Part shown: piece by piece, positions 24,290-31,739 of the stretch
How positions within the stretch are numbered: position 1 is the first letter of the stretch
Layout of the letters: each line of letters opens with the position of its first letter
NCBI RefSeq assembly: GCF_003339815.1
Contig: NZ_PPTT01000034.1
Coordinates: 1-42,576, forward strand
Origin: Eggerthella sinensis
Lineage (GTDB): Bacteria; Actinomycetota; Coriobacteriia; Coriobacteriales; Eggerthellaceae
Direction of reading: 5' to 3'
DNA length: 42,576 nucleotides
Notes under the pieces: generated by a model
What the model was told of the DNA's origin: nothing
Database searches by the model: none
Seen by the model: the letters and a program-made list of their open reading frames with translations, nothing else
Program-made: the position numbers and the translations under genes

Positions 24290-25249
24290 ATGCTGGCCAT
24301 TGAGACGCGGGGCCTGTGCAAGGCGTATCGCGGACGCAATGTGGTCGACGGGTTGGACATGCACGTCACCCGAGGCGATATCTACGGTTTCGTCGGGCGC
24401 AACGGCGCCGGCAAATCGACCACCATGAAGATGATCTGCGGCATGATCCGCCCGACGGCGGGCGAGGTGCTGCTGTTCGACCGCCCCTCCATCGACGCGT
24501 CCGGCGAGGCGCCGGAAAGCTCGACGAGCGCCGGCGCCGTGCGCATCGGCGCGCTTGTGGAGAACCCGGGGCTGTATCCCAACATGACCGCGCTCGAGAA
24601 CATGCGCTGCAAAGCCATGGCCCTCGGGCTGGTGGACAGCGTCGCCGAAATCGAGCAGCTGCTGTGCATCGTGGGGTTGGACGCCGCGGGCAAGAAGCCG
24701 ACGAAGCGCTACTCGCTGGGCATGAAGCAGCGTCTGGGGCTGGCGCTTGCCATGCTGGGATCGCCCGACGTGCTGCTGCTCGACGAGCCGATGAACGGGC
24801 TCGATCCCGAGGGCGTGCGCGAGATGCGCAACCTCATCATCCGCCTGAACGAGCAGCGCGGCATCACGGTGGTCATCAGCTCGCACGTGCTCGACCAGCT
24901 CGGTCGCATGGCCACGCGCTACGGCGTGATCAACGCCGGCCGCATGGTGTGCGAGATGACGGCCGACGACGTGACCCAGGCCTGCGGCGACTACCTCGTC
25001 GTGCGCACGGCCGACCCCGAACGCACCATCGCGCTGTTGTCCGAAGCACATCCGCGCATCGCGTGCACGGCCATGCCGGACGGCGCGCTGCGTCTGCAAA
25101 GCGCCCCGGACGACGAGACGCTCGACCCCGCGAGCGTGGGCACGTTCCTCGCCGCGCAGGGCATGCCGGTGTACGAGCTGCGAGCGCACACGCGCGATCT
25201 GGAAGACTTCTTCCTCGAGCTCATGGGAGAGGGTGGGATCAATGCTTAA
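24290..25249 (+). CDS. ABC transporter ATP-binding protein
   Basis: A 319-residue ATPase with Walker A GRNGAGKSTT (residues 37-46), signature YSLGMKQRLGLALAML in place of LSGGQ-R, Walker B VLLLDEPMNGLDPEG, and a C-terminal extension of about 80 residues. This build fits ABC-2 type exporters of the BcrA/lantibiotic-immunity kind. It overlaps the permease start by 8 bases and works with it. In the order regulator-ATPase-permease-kinase, such sets commonly sense and remove membrane-active peptides; this role is inferred from layout. ATG 24290 follows GGAAGGAGACTCAC. Confidence 0.92.
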   Translation: MLAIETRGLCKAYRGRNVVDGLDMHVTRGDIYGFVGRNGAGKSTTMKMICGMIRPTAGEVLLFDRPSIDASGEAPESSTSAGAVRIGALVENPGLYPNMTALENMRCKAMALGLVDSVAEIEQLLCIVGLDAAGKKPTKRYSLGMKQRLGLALAMLGSPDVLLLDEPMNGLDPEGVREMRNLIIRLNEQRGITVVISSHVLDQLGRMATRYGVINAGRMVCEMTADDVTQACGDYLVVRTADPERTIALLSEAHPRIACTAMPDGALRLQSAPDDETLDPASVGTFLAAQGMPVYELRAHTRDLEDFFLELMGEGGINA

Positions 25250-26135
25250 GTATCTCCGTATGGATATGTACCGGCTGGTCAAAGGCAAGATGCTGTGGGT
25301 GACGCTGGGAATTCTGCTGGTGATGTCGGTGTTTATGGCGGGCATGATGTGGCTGTCGACCACCTCGGAATTCACCGTGTACATGCACAACCAGATGCTG
25401 GAGGAGCAGGAAAACGCCGCGGCGATGGGCGTCACGTTCGGCGAGACCGATGTTCCCACCACGTCAACCGGCATGGAGGGCATCAACGGCTCCGAGATCG
25501 CCGACTTCGCGCAGAATCAGACGAGCATGTGGCTGAGTGGCGGCGGCCTCGCGGTGATCGTGGCCATGGTGATCGCGCTGTTCTTCGCCGCCGACTTCAC
25601 GAGCGGCTACGTGAAAAACCTCCCGTCGTCGCGACGCGACAGGCTGGCGTACTACGGCGAGAAGACCCTCCTCATGGCGGTGCTGTCGACGGCGTTCCTC
25701 CTGTTCGGCATTGCAGCGTTCGAAGTGGGGCGTCTCGTGACCGGGTTCACGTACGTGCACGTCGATTCTGCGGGCGGCATCGCCACCTGGTTCCTGCTTT
25801 CCGTGGTGATCCTCACGACGTACGCGGCCATCACGGCCGTGGTCACCTGGCTGACGCAGAGCAAGGCGGCGGGCATCGCGTCGGCGCTCATCGTGAGCTC
25901 GGGCGTGCTGGGCAGCGTGCTGGCCATGACGTTCTCGAGCCTTGCCGTGCTGTGGGAGCCGCTCGCTCGCGCTGCGGAATGGCTGCCGAACGCCAACTAC
26001 GCCCTGCTCAAGCAAGGCGGCGACGCGCTGTTGGCCGCGCCGGGCGATGTGGGTCACATCCTCATTTCGTGCGGCGTGCCGCTGGTGATATGCACGGCCA
26101 TCGCCCTGGTGGTGTGCACGCGGAAGGACGTGTAG
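25242..26135 (+). CDS. ABC-2 type permease subunit
   Basis: A 297-residue membrane protein starting MLKYLRMDMYRLVKGKMLW, typical of ABC-2 permeases, where a cytoplasmic amphipathic start leads into helix 1. About six hydrophobic segments are visible (near residues 20, 100, 140, 175, 215 and 275), with a large loop between helices 1 and 2. ATG 25242 is preferred over the in-frame GTG at 25233 because GGAGAGGGTGGG is properly spaced for it. It overlaps the ATPase stop and precedes the kinase by 3 bases, so translation is probably coupled. It is the partner of the ATPase at 24290. The exported compound is unknown. Confidence 0.87.
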   Translation: MLKYLRMDMYRLVKGKMLWVTLGILLVMSVFMAGMMWLSTTSEFTVYMHNQMLEEQENAAAMGVTFGETDVPTTSTGMEGINGSEIADFAQNQTSMWLSGGGLAVIVAMVIALFFAADFTSGYVKNLPSSRRDRLAYYGEKTLLMAVLSTAFLLFGIAAFEVGRLVTGFTYVHVDSAGGIATWFLLSVVILTTYAAITAVVTWLTQSKAAGIASALIVSSGVLGSVLAMTFSSLAVLWEPLARAAEWLPNANYALLKQGGDALLAAPGDVGHILISCGVPLVICTAIALVVCTRKDV

Positions 26136-26138
26136 GCA

Positions 26139-27026
26139 ATGGATGGGTTCGCGCTGGTCATCGTCGTTATCGCAGCGGTTGTTGCAGGAGCGGCGCTCGC
26201 GGCAATGCGCTACGAGCGGGAGCTGCGGCGCATGGCGCGGTTCTTGGAGCAGCGCGAACCCGTCGGCAATGCGCGCATGACGGCCGAGGTGCGCACCCGA
26301 GGCGTGTTGTCGCTTGCGCGCGGCGTGAACGCCGAACTCGACGCGCTGCAGGACGAGCGCATCGCCGCGCAAACGGCGCGCCAGTCGTTCCAGGCAGGAC
26401 TGACCTGTTTGTCGCACGACATCCGCACGCCGCTCGCCGGCGCGCAGGGCTACCTGCAGCTGGCGGAAGACGAGCCCGATCCCGCCACGAAGGAGCGATA
26501 CCTCGGCGCGGCGGCGCACCGGTTGGGCGATGTGCGCGTGCTGCTGGACGACCTGTTCGCGTTCGCGCAGGTGCACGACCCGTCGTTCGCGGTGGCATGC
26601 GAGCCGGTGCGGGCGGCCGATGTGGCGGGCGATGTGCTGGCCAGCCTGTACCCGCAGTTTCGCGAGCGCGGGTGGGAGCCGCGCGTGTCGCTCGACGAGG
26701 AAGCCCTCGTGCTGGCCGACGCCGAAGCGCTCGCCCGCGTCTTTCGCAACCTCGTGGCGAATGCGTTGCGGCACGGCGCGGACGCGCCGGTTATCGAGCA
26801 GCGCGGCGGCCGCATGACGTTCGCGAACCGCGTGGACAATCCCCACGCGCTTGACGTGGAGCGCCTGTTCGAGCGCTTCTACCAGGGCGCCGGCGCCCGC
26901 TCGAGCGCCGGCGCCGGCTTGGGGCTGGCTATCGTCTCGCAGCTGGCCGAAGCCATGAACGCCCAGGTGAATGCCGTGCTCGACGGCGACGTGCTGCGCA
27001 TCACCGTGACGCTGCGGGAGGCGTAG
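26139..27026 (+). CDS. Sensor histidine kinase, short-sensor type
   Basis: A 295-residue kinase with one N-terminal membrane helix (residues 4-24) and almost no extracellular sensor. It has a DHp domain with His93 in LSHDIRTPLAG, an N-box-like FRNLVANALRHG, and a final GAGLGLAIVSQLAEAMN G-box. A kinase with so little outside the membrane, located next to an ABC exporter, resembles the intramembrane-sensing kinases that take their signal from the transporter; that is inference. It is cognate to the response regulator at 23372. ATG 26139 lies 3 bases after the permease stop. The ATP lid region is short compared with typical kinases. Confidence 0.87.
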   Translation: MDGFALVIVVIAAVVAGAALAAMRYERELRRMARFLEQREPVGNARMTAEVRTRGVLSLARGVNAELDALQDERIAAQTARQSFQAGLTCLSHDIRTPLAGAQGYLQLAEDEPDPATKERYLGAAAHRLGDVRVLLDDLFAFAQVHDPSFAVACEPVRAADVAGDVLASLYPQFRERGWEPRVSLDEEALVLADAEALARVFRNLVANALRHGADAPVIEQRGGRMTFANRVDNPHALDVERLFERFYQGAGARSSAGAGLGLAIVSQLAEAMNAQVNAVLDGDVLRITVTLREA

Positions 27027-27065
27027 CGCCCCCCGGCGTTCTCTCAGCGAACAGCTCACCATTTC

Positions 27066-27074
27066 TGCTACAAT
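27066..27074 (+). promoter_or_regulatory. Extended -10 promoter of the lipoprotein gene
   Basis: TGCTACAAT (27066-27074) is an extended -10 (TG-N-TACAAT) 45 bases before the chosen start at 27119. No good -35 is visible, which fits the extended type. Confidence 0.45.
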
Positions 27075-27118
27075 TCAACCAAAAGTTGAAGCAGGGTTTC
27101 GAGCGAGGATGGTGCGCG

Positions 27119-27913
27119 ATGAGGGGTTCGGGAAAGGCACGTTGCGGGGATGTTCGTGCTCGGGGTGCGGCCGTATCGCGGTCGCTTGTCCTGGCGCTGA
27201 TGGGGGCGCTGCTCGGCGTGACGCTGTTGGCCGGCTGCGCAAGCTCCGACCCCGGTGAGCAACCCGCGAGCGACGCTGCATCTGCGCAGCAGGAACCCGC
27301 GGCGGAAATCGAGCAGCACGAGCTGAGCTTCGTCGTCGATGCCGAAGGCTCGGACCTTCCGGCGTCGGTGGGCATCCTCGTGACCGGCACGCAAGGCGAC
27401 GGCGTCAAGGTGGACGACCGATACGAAGCGGCGCTCGGCAAGACGTACGCAACCGCGTATCCGGAGGGATCGTACGCCTTCGACGTCGATTCCGCGTCGT
27501 TGAAGCTGGGCGACGAGATATTCGCGGCGGTCCATGTCGCCTACGCGTTCGACGGCTCCGCAGATCATACCGTGCACATCAAGCTGGTGCGCGACGCCGA
27601 GGCCATGGCGGAAGCGCAGGCTGCGAAGGAGCAGGCTGCGGCCGCTGCTGCCGCCGCTGCGGAAGAGGAGGCAGCTGCAGCGGCGGCCGCGGCGGAGGAA
27701 GAGGCCGCTGCCGCGGTGGCCGAGCAGGAAGCGGCCGCAGCGGCGGCTGCGGCATCGGCTGGCGGCGGCGGGGGCGACACCGTGTACATCACGAAGACCG
27801 GCGAGAAGTTCCACCGCGACGGGTGCCGCTACCTGAAGAAGAGCCAGATCGCCATTTCGCGCTCCGACGCCGTTGCGCAGGGCTACGACGCCTGCTCGGT
27901 CTGCAACCCCTAA
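27119..27913 (+). CDS. Alanine-rich lipoprotein with C-terminal Cys/His domain
   Basis: A 264-residue predicted lipoprotein. The signal peptide SLVLALMGALLGVTLLAGC puts the lipid-bearing Cys at residue 40. A folded region of about 110 residues follows, then an Ala/Glu-rich segment of some 50 residues, probably a helical spacer, and a GGGG hinge. The last 45 residues (VYITKTGEKFHRDGCRYL, then GYDACSVCNP) match a small domain often found at the C-terminus of secreted nucleases and surface proteins, whose His and Cys residues may bind a metal. ATG 27119 has GAGGAT upstream; TTG 27086 is an alternative. It comes directly after the two-component/ABC cluster but has its own promoter. The function is unknown. 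Confidence 0.75.
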   Translation: MRGSGKARCGDVRARGAAVSRSLVLALMGALLGVTLLAGCASSDPGEQPASDAASAQQEPAAEIEQHELSFVVDAEGSDLPASVGILVTGTQGDGVKVDDRYEAALGKTYATAYPEGSYAFDVDSASLKLGDEIFAAVHVAYAFDGSADHTVHIKLVRDAEAMAEAQAAKEQAAAAAAAAAEEEAAAAAAAAEEEAAAAVAEQEAAAAAAAASAGGGGGDTVYITKTGEKFHRDGCRYLKKSQIAISRSDAVAQGYDACSVCNP

Positions 27914-27993
27914 GCGTGCGGCCGTAGGTTCGCGGGCCGCGCGGTTGCCGCGGCATGGGCGCGGCCGTCCTTGCTCCGGAAAACGAGCGTACG

Positions 27994-28155
27994 TGGCAAG
28001 TTTTTTCGCGATTGCGGTGCATCGGCGCTGCGAACGACGTCGCGTGGCTCCCGATGGCCTCGCGGAAAATTCGCCACCAGGGCTTTTGCTCGGACGCGAC
28101 GGCACGTCGCGCGCAGATTGCCGCGATTCGACCGCAATCGCGAAAAAACTTGCCA
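27994..28155. repeat. 162-bp element with perfect 25-bp terminal inverted repeats
   Basis: The 25 bases at 27994-28018 (starting TGGCAAGTTTTTTCGCGATT) recur as an exact reverse complement at 28131-28155. The 112 bases between are GC-rich and hold no credible gene. The size and long perfect ends resemble a miniature inverted-repeat element; no clear target duplication is seen (flanks ACG and ACC). It occupies most of the 382-base gap between the lipoprotein gene and the NTF2-like gene. The alternative is a large RNA hairpin. Confidence 0.65.
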
Positions 28156-28236
28156 ACCATGAACGAAAAAAGGTGCACAAGGTGGGGAAGGGCCCCGGAG
28201 GCGCGGAGTCCGTGGGACGAAGAAGCCCCGCCGGAA

Positions 28237-28270
28237 ACGAAGAAGGGCCCTCGCCGGGGCCCTTCTTCGT
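28237..28270. terminator. Hairpin terminator of the SDR/NTF2-like operon
   Basis: ACGAAGAAGGGCCC (28237-28250) and GGGCCCTTCTTCGT (28257-28270) pair perfectly around 6 bases, 25 bases beyond the stop of the minus-strand gene at 28296. The downstream side reads TTCTTCGTTTCC on the minus strand, weakly T-rich. Confidence 0.7.
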
Positions 28271-28295
28271 TCGCGTGCGCCGCGCGCCGCGGCCC

Positions 28296-28643
28296 TTACG
28301 CGGGGCGGATGACGAGCTCTTGGATGAGGCTGTCGTCGAGGCTGCAGGAGCCGTCGGTGCAGTTCTCGATTTGGGCGAGCGCATGGATGATGGTGCCGTT
28401 GTAGTCGGCGTAGAAGTTCACCGTGCGCTCGTTCACCACGCGCGGGTCGAGCATGCCGAAGCCGCCGAACGTGAACTTGTTGTGGAAGAACATCTCGATG
28501 GCGTTGCGGCCGTACAGAAAGGAGTTCTGCCGCTTCACGATGGAGGGGCAGTAGTCGAACAGGCGACATTCCTCGGTGAAGCAGGCGGCCAGCGCCTCGT
28601 GATCCTTGCTCTGCATCGCAGACACGAAATCGTTGATGACCAT
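28296..28643 (-). CDS. NTF2-like (SnoaL-type) small protein
   Basis: A 115-residue protein with the pattern of the NTF2/ketosteroid-isomerase fold: an N-terminal helix (INDFVSAMQSKDHEALAACF), a short acidic turn, then strands (ERTVNFYADYNGTIIHALAQI). Such proteins are isomerases, dehydratases or ligand carriers. The gene begins 9 bases after the SDR stop, so the two are cotranscribed. In view of the neighbour, action on a steroid-like or polyketide-like substrate is possible, but no catalytic residue can be assigned. Confidence 0.7.
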   Translation of the reverse strand: MVINDFVSAMQSKDHEALAACFTEECRLFDYCPSIVKRQNSFLYGRNAIEMFFHNKFTFGGFGMLDPRVVNERTVNFYADYNGTIIHALAQIENCTDGSCSLDDSLIQELVIRPA

Positions 28644-28652
28644 GGTCGCCTC

Positions 28653-29432
28653 CTAGTAGACTTTCTCGGAATTGAGCAGGGCGTCGGTGCCGCCGTCCAC
28701 GAACAGGACCACGCCGTTGATGCCGCTGGCCTCGGGGCTGGCGACGAACGCCATGACGTTCGCGATTTCCACCGGGTCCATGAGCGGCTCTTCGCCGAAG
28801 TGGGTGGGCACGGGGATGGCCTCCATGGCGGCGCGCTGCTCGGGCAGCATGTTGGCCGTCATGGCCGTGCGCACGTTGCCGGGCGCGACGGCGTTCAGGC
28901 GCACGCCGCGCGACGCCCAATCCGGGCTCATGCGCCGCACCCAACGGGCGAGGGCGTACTTGGTGGACGCGTAGTACACGTGCCCGATGGCCGGGTCGAC
29001 GTCCTTCACGAGCTCGAGGATGCGGTCCTCGTCGGCGTGGTTGTTCAGCATGCCGGCCACGTCCATGCGGGCCGCGCCCTGGGCGATGGAGTTCGACGAG
29101 GTGACCACGCAGCTGCCGCCCTTTTTCTCAAGCAGGTCGAACACGCCGCGCGCCATCTCGGTGGCGCCGAAGTAGTTGAGCGAGATGATGAGCGAGATGG
29201 GAACCTTGCCGCCCGAGACGCCCGCGTTGCAGATCATGGCGTCGATGCCTTCGGGGTAGCGTTCGTGCAGCTCGGCGATGGCGCCCGCGCGCCCTTCCTT
29301 CGTGGCGAGGTTCGCGTTGATGTCGCCGCCGTTGAGGTCGATGTTCACCACTTCGTGGCCGCGTTCGCGCAGGATTTCGGCCGTCTTCGCACCGATGCCG
29401 CTCGAGGCGCCGGTGATGACGTAGATGCCCAT
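28653..29432 (-). CDS. Short-chain dehydrogenase, 3-alpha-hydroxysteroid dehydrogenase-like
   Basis: A 259-residue classical SDR. The NAD(P) site is TGASSGIG (residues 7-14), followed by NIDLNGGDI, whose Asp suggests NAD(H) preference, then CNAG, a catalytic Ser in SSNS, and YASTK as the Tyr-xxx-Lys pair. The [11 protein letters not shown] stretch, the long insert before YASTK and the VDGGTDA ending resemble bacterial 3-alpha-hydroxysteroid dehydrogenases, which act on bile acids and steroids; such activity is common in Eggerthella-type gut bacteria. That specificity is inferred from overall resemblance. The start is ATG 29432 behind AAAGGACGGCTC; the longer frame to 29522 lacks homology. Cotranscribed with the NTF2-like gene. 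Confidence 0.83.
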   Translation of the reverse strand: MGIYVITGASSGIGAKTAEILRERGHEVVNIDLNGGDINANLATKEGRAGAIAELHERYPEGIDAMICNAGVSGGKVPISLIISLNYFGATEMARGVFDLLEKKGGSCVVTSSNSIAQGAARMDVAGMLNNHADEDRILELVKDVDPAIGHVYYASTKYALARWVRRMSPDWASRGVRLNAVAPGNVRTAMTANMLPEQRAAMEAIPVPTHFGEEPLMDPVEIANVMAFVASPEASGINGVVLFVDGGTDALLNSEKVY

Positions 29433-29472
29433 GAGCCGTCCTTTCGTGCGGTCTGCCCGCCGAGGGGAGACC

Positions 29473-29500
29473 TTATTGATACGCAATACTATTACAATAA
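29473..29500. promoter_or_regulatory. AT-rich dyad upstream of the SDR gene
   Basis: TTATTG (29473-29478) and CAATAA (29495-29500) form an inverted repeat in an AT-rich patch that is unusual for this GC-rich sequence, 41 bases upstream of the SDR start. A TATGAT on the minus strand (29508-29503) could be the -10. It is probably the promoter/operator of the SDR operon; the regulator is unknown. Confidence 0.4.
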
Positions 29501-29613
29501 AAATCATAGCACGGGCACTCACCGGTTTGACGGCCTCAAGGTTAGCGGTAGGCGAACCGTCATGCGCGGCGAAGCCTCTTCGTCGGGCGGCGACGGCACG
29601 CGGGTCGCCCGGA

Positions 29614-29622
29614 TGCTATACT
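29614..29622 (+). promoter_or_regulatory. Extended -10 promoter of the DUF3788 gene
   Basis: TGCTATACT (29614-29622) fits an extended -10 (TG-N-TATACT), 36 bases before the start at 29659. Confidence 0.5.
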
Positions 29623-29658
29623 GCGGTCAATCGCCCCTCGACGCTTGGAGGATGCCCC

Positions 29659-30099
29659 ATGACTGTTTGGCACGAGCTGTTTCCCCTCGATCGCGAGCCT
29701 TCGATGGGCGATATCGTCGCGTACATCGACAACCCTCTGTGGGATTCGTTCACCGCGTTCATCGACGAAACGTACGGTGCTCAGCCGCGCATCGAGTACA
29801 GCCGCTGCGGCGGCGCCCCCGGTTGGAACGTGAAGTACAAGGCGCGCAGCCGGGCGCTGTGCACGGTGTATCCGCACGACGGGTTCTTCATCTGCATGGT
29901 GTCGGTGGGCTCGAAGGAGAAAGAGGAGGCCGAGGCGCTCGTTGCGGTGGCCGATCCGCACGTGCGCGCGGTGTACGAACGATCGGCCGACAGCAGCATG
30001 GGCCGGTGGCTCATGATCGAGGTCACGAGCGAGGCCATCCTGCGCGATGCGGAAGCGCTGCTGCTCCTGCGCGCCGCGCCGAAGGGAGCACGCGCATGA
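29659..30099 (+). CDS. DUF3788-family protein
   Basis: A 146-residue cytoplasmic protein. The pattern FIDETYGAQPRIEYSRCGGAPGWNVKYKARSRALC (seen in parts), then YPHDGFFICMVSVG and a final RWLMIEV segment, matches the DUF3788 family, which has no known function. ATG 29659 has GGAGGATGCCCC before it. The stop overlaps the next gene's start (ATGA at 30096-30099), so it is translated together with the flavin split-barrel protein. Confidence 0.75.
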   Translation: MTVWHELFPLDREPSMGDIVAYIDNPLWDSFTAFIDETYGAQPRIEYSRCGGAPGWNVKYKARSRALCTVYPHDGFFICMVSVGSKEKEEAEALVAVADPHVRAVYERSADSSMGRWLMIEVTSEAILRDAEALLLLRAAPKGARA

Positions 30100-30518
30100 T
30101 GCGAGATCCGGAACAGACCATCGGCAACCTCATCGACCACCAGAACACGTCGTTCGTGGGATCGGTGGACGAAGACGGCTTCCCCGAGATGAAGGCCATG
30201 CTGCCGCCGCGCAAGCGCGAGGGCATCCGCACGTTCTACTTCACCACGAACACCTCGTCCATGCGCGTGCGCCACTATCGCGCGCATCCCCAGGCGTGCA
30301 TCTACTTCATGGACCGGCGCTTCTTCCGCGGCGTCATGCTCAAGGGCACCATGGAGGTGCTCGAAGACGCCGCATCGAAGGAGCTCATCTGGCGCGAGGG
30401 CGACGAGATCTACTACCCCGAAGGGGTCACCGACCCCGATTACTGCGTGCTGCGCTTCACGGCGGATCGGGGTCGGTACTACACGAACTTCAGCTCCGAG
30501 GACTTCCCGGTAGCCTAG
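30096..30518 (+). CDS. Pyridoxamine 5'-phosphate oxidase-like split-barrel protein
   Basis: A 140-residue protein of the FMN-binding split-barrel (PNPOx-like/general stress protein 26) group. The strands TSFVGSVDEDGFPEMKAM, FYFTTNTSSMRVRHY and ACIYFMDRRFFRGVMLKGTMEVL (in parts) fit this fold. Members reduce or bind flavins or heme-like cofactors; the reaction here is unknown. It starts at ATG 30096, overlapping the DUF3788 stop by four bases, with a second ATG immediately after. Confidence 0.8.
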   Translation: MMRDPEQTIGNLIDHQNTSFVGSVDEDGFPEMKAMLPPRKREGIRTFYFTTNTSSMRVRHYRAHPQACIYFMDRRFFRGVMLKGTMEVLEDAASKELIWREGDEIYYPEGVTDPDYCVLRFTADRGRYYTNFSSEDFPVA

Positions 30519-30536
30519 CGGCGAGGCGTGCGGGCG

Positions 30537-30980
30537 CTAACGCTCCTTGTGCGTCTCGCGATAGCGGGCGAGGGCCGCGTCGTAGCTACCGGCCGTCTTC
30601 TTGAAGTAGATACCGTAGCCGATGGTGGCGATGGCGAAGATGGCGAGGAAGGTGATGAAGAACGACACGACCACCTCGATCTCGTGGGGGAACCAGTTGC
30701 CGAACCACCCGCAGGCGAACAGCGTGCCCGCGCCGGTGATGGCGAACCCGGTGAGCCGCAGCGGATACGCCAGCTTCTTGATGATGAGGCCGCTGAACCA
30801 GAAGCCCTGCAGGAACGAGAAGCAGATGCAGGCGATGAGCAGGGTGAGCGTGATGGTGAGACCCTGCGTGTCGGCGCCCGAGAGGCCGGCGTAGTAGTAG
30901 GCCATCGGCAGGCTCAGCGTCATGAAGATGGTGAAGATCACGCAGGTGCCAAGGGCGAATTGCTTGAGGAATGCTTTCAT
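30537..30980 (-). CDS. DUF3021-family membrane protein
   Basis: A 147-residue protein with four hydrophobic helices (about residues 8-28, 42-62, 75-93 and 103-125) and a short basic tail. Its pattern fits DUF3021, a family regularly encoded next to a small LytTR DNA-binding protein, as here, 32 bases downstream of the gene at 31013. The pair probably forms a simple membrane-linked regulatory unit in which the membrane protein restrains the regulator; this is inferred from known neighbour pairs. Confidence 0.8.
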   Translation of the reverse strand: MKAFLKQFALGTCVIFTIFMTLSLPMAYYYAGLSGADTQGLTITLTLLIACICFSFLQGFWFSGLIIKKLAYPLRLTGFAITGAGTLFACGWFGNWFPHEIEVVVSFFITFLAIFAIATIGYGIYFKKTAGSYDAALARYRETHKER

Positions 30981-31012
30981 GGGATGCTCCTTTGCAGAGG
31001 CGGGCGGGTGCG

Positions 31013-31450
31013 TTAGAGGCCGAGCTTGCGCTTGATGGCGGGCGCGTACTGACGCGAGACGATCACGGCCTCGTCGTTGTCGAGCAGCAGCTGCAACCGG
31101 GCGCCCGGTTCGGGCCGGATGGCTTTGACGTGGTCGAAGTTCGCCAGCAGCTGCTTCGAGGCGCGGATGAACTCGGTGCCTGCCAGCTGGTCTTCCAGCT
31201 CGTAGAGCCTGAGCGGCGTCTGGTACACCGCGTCCTTCGTGTAGAGGAAGGTGCGACCGTCCACGGTTTCGGCGTAGCACACGTCGTCGAGGTCGAGGCG
31301 GTAGGTGGCGCCGTCGGACTCGCCGGTGAGTTTGCGGTCGAAGGTGCTCAGCCCGGCGACGATGCGCTGTACGCGCTCGTCGATGCGCGGGCAGGCGACC
31401 GTGACTTCGATGTCGACGAGCCGCGGGTTCTCGGTGATGGTGACGTTCAT
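31013..31450 (-). CDS. LytTR-domain transcriptional regulator
   Basis: A 145-residue protein. The first 45 or so residues are unassigned; the rest is a LytTR DNA-binding domain (VCYAETVDGRTFLYTKDAVY, EDQLAGTEFIRASKQLLANF, then a basic end). There is no receiver domain, as usual for LytTR/DUF3021 pairs. Upstream on the minus strand AACGTTAGG (31467-31459) fits the LytTR half-site pattern, but the second copy that would confirm it is not at the normal 21-22-base spacing. ATG 31450 has only a weak Shine-Dalgarno. Confidence 0.82.
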   Translation of the reverse strand: MNVTITENPRLVDIEVTVACPRIDERVQRIVAGLSTFDRKLTGESDGATYRLDLDDVCYAETVDGRTFLYTKDAVYQTPLRLYELEDQLAGTEFIRASKQLLANFDHVKAIRPEPGARLQLLLDNDEAVIVSRQYAPAIKRKLGL

Positions 31451-31562
31451 GGGCGTGCCTAACGTTGGGGCGGGCAGATGGTTGGCCAACGCCGTCAGTA
31501 TGCCGAAAGCGCCGTGCGCGCACAAGGCCGCCCGCCGCGTGTTGCACGAGCGCATGCCCCAG

Positions 31563-31592
31563 TTGCACCGAAGCGCGCTCTCTTGCTATGAT
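31563..31592 (+). promoter_or_regulatory. Promoter of the yjdF leader
   Basis: TTGCAC (31563-31568) and an extended -10 TGCTATGAT (31584-31592; TATGAT at 31587) are separated by 18 bases. Transcription should begin near 31599, leaving a leader of about 140 bases. Confidence 0.6.
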
Positions 31593-31596
31593 GTCC

Positions 31597-31690
31597 CGTG
31601 CGAAGGTGAAAACACGGTCCGGTTGGTAGTCCGGACGCGAAGCCGCCGCCGCGCTTGCGCGCGTCGTCGGTTTCGTCAGTAACCTGCCTC
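31597..31690 (+). promoter_or_regulatory. Structured leader, probable yjdF (azaaromatic) riboswitch
   Basis: The leader contains AGGT (31604) able to pair with ACCT (31682) as a closing stem, a purine-rich GGTGAAAACACGG, a perfect GTCCGG/CCGGAC hairpin (31617-31636), a GCGAAGCC strand and a long GC-rich hairpin (about 31643-31671). It lies directly upstream of yjdF, where a conserved riboswitch class that binds azaaromatic compounds is known. The class assignment rests mainly on this context. The rest of the 289-base gap (31451-31739) holds only the promoter and the ribosome binding site AAGGAGG. Confidence 0.6.
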
Positions 31691-31739
31691 CTTGGTTGTC
31701 CGTCCTTCGCGGTACGTCATCATACAAGGAGGTCCAATC

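Noticed and set aside
27565-27792. A minus-strand Ala/Ser-rich small protein opposite the lipoprotein linker
   Set aside because: It is the reverse reading of the GCN-rich alanine stretch and has no start signal or conservation pattern.
27873-30518. An 881-codon plus-strand frame spanning the inverted-repeat element, NTF2-like, SDR and DUF3788 genes
   Set aside because: Only its last 140 codons (from 30096) are a real gene, the split-barrel protein; the rest is antisense to recognised genes or noncoding.
31597-31690. Cyclic-di-GMP (GEMM) riboswitch, because of GGACGCGAAGCC
   Set aside because: The tetraloop hairpin and the downstream receptor strand of GEMM are not present, and the following gene is yjdF, which has its own riboswitch class.
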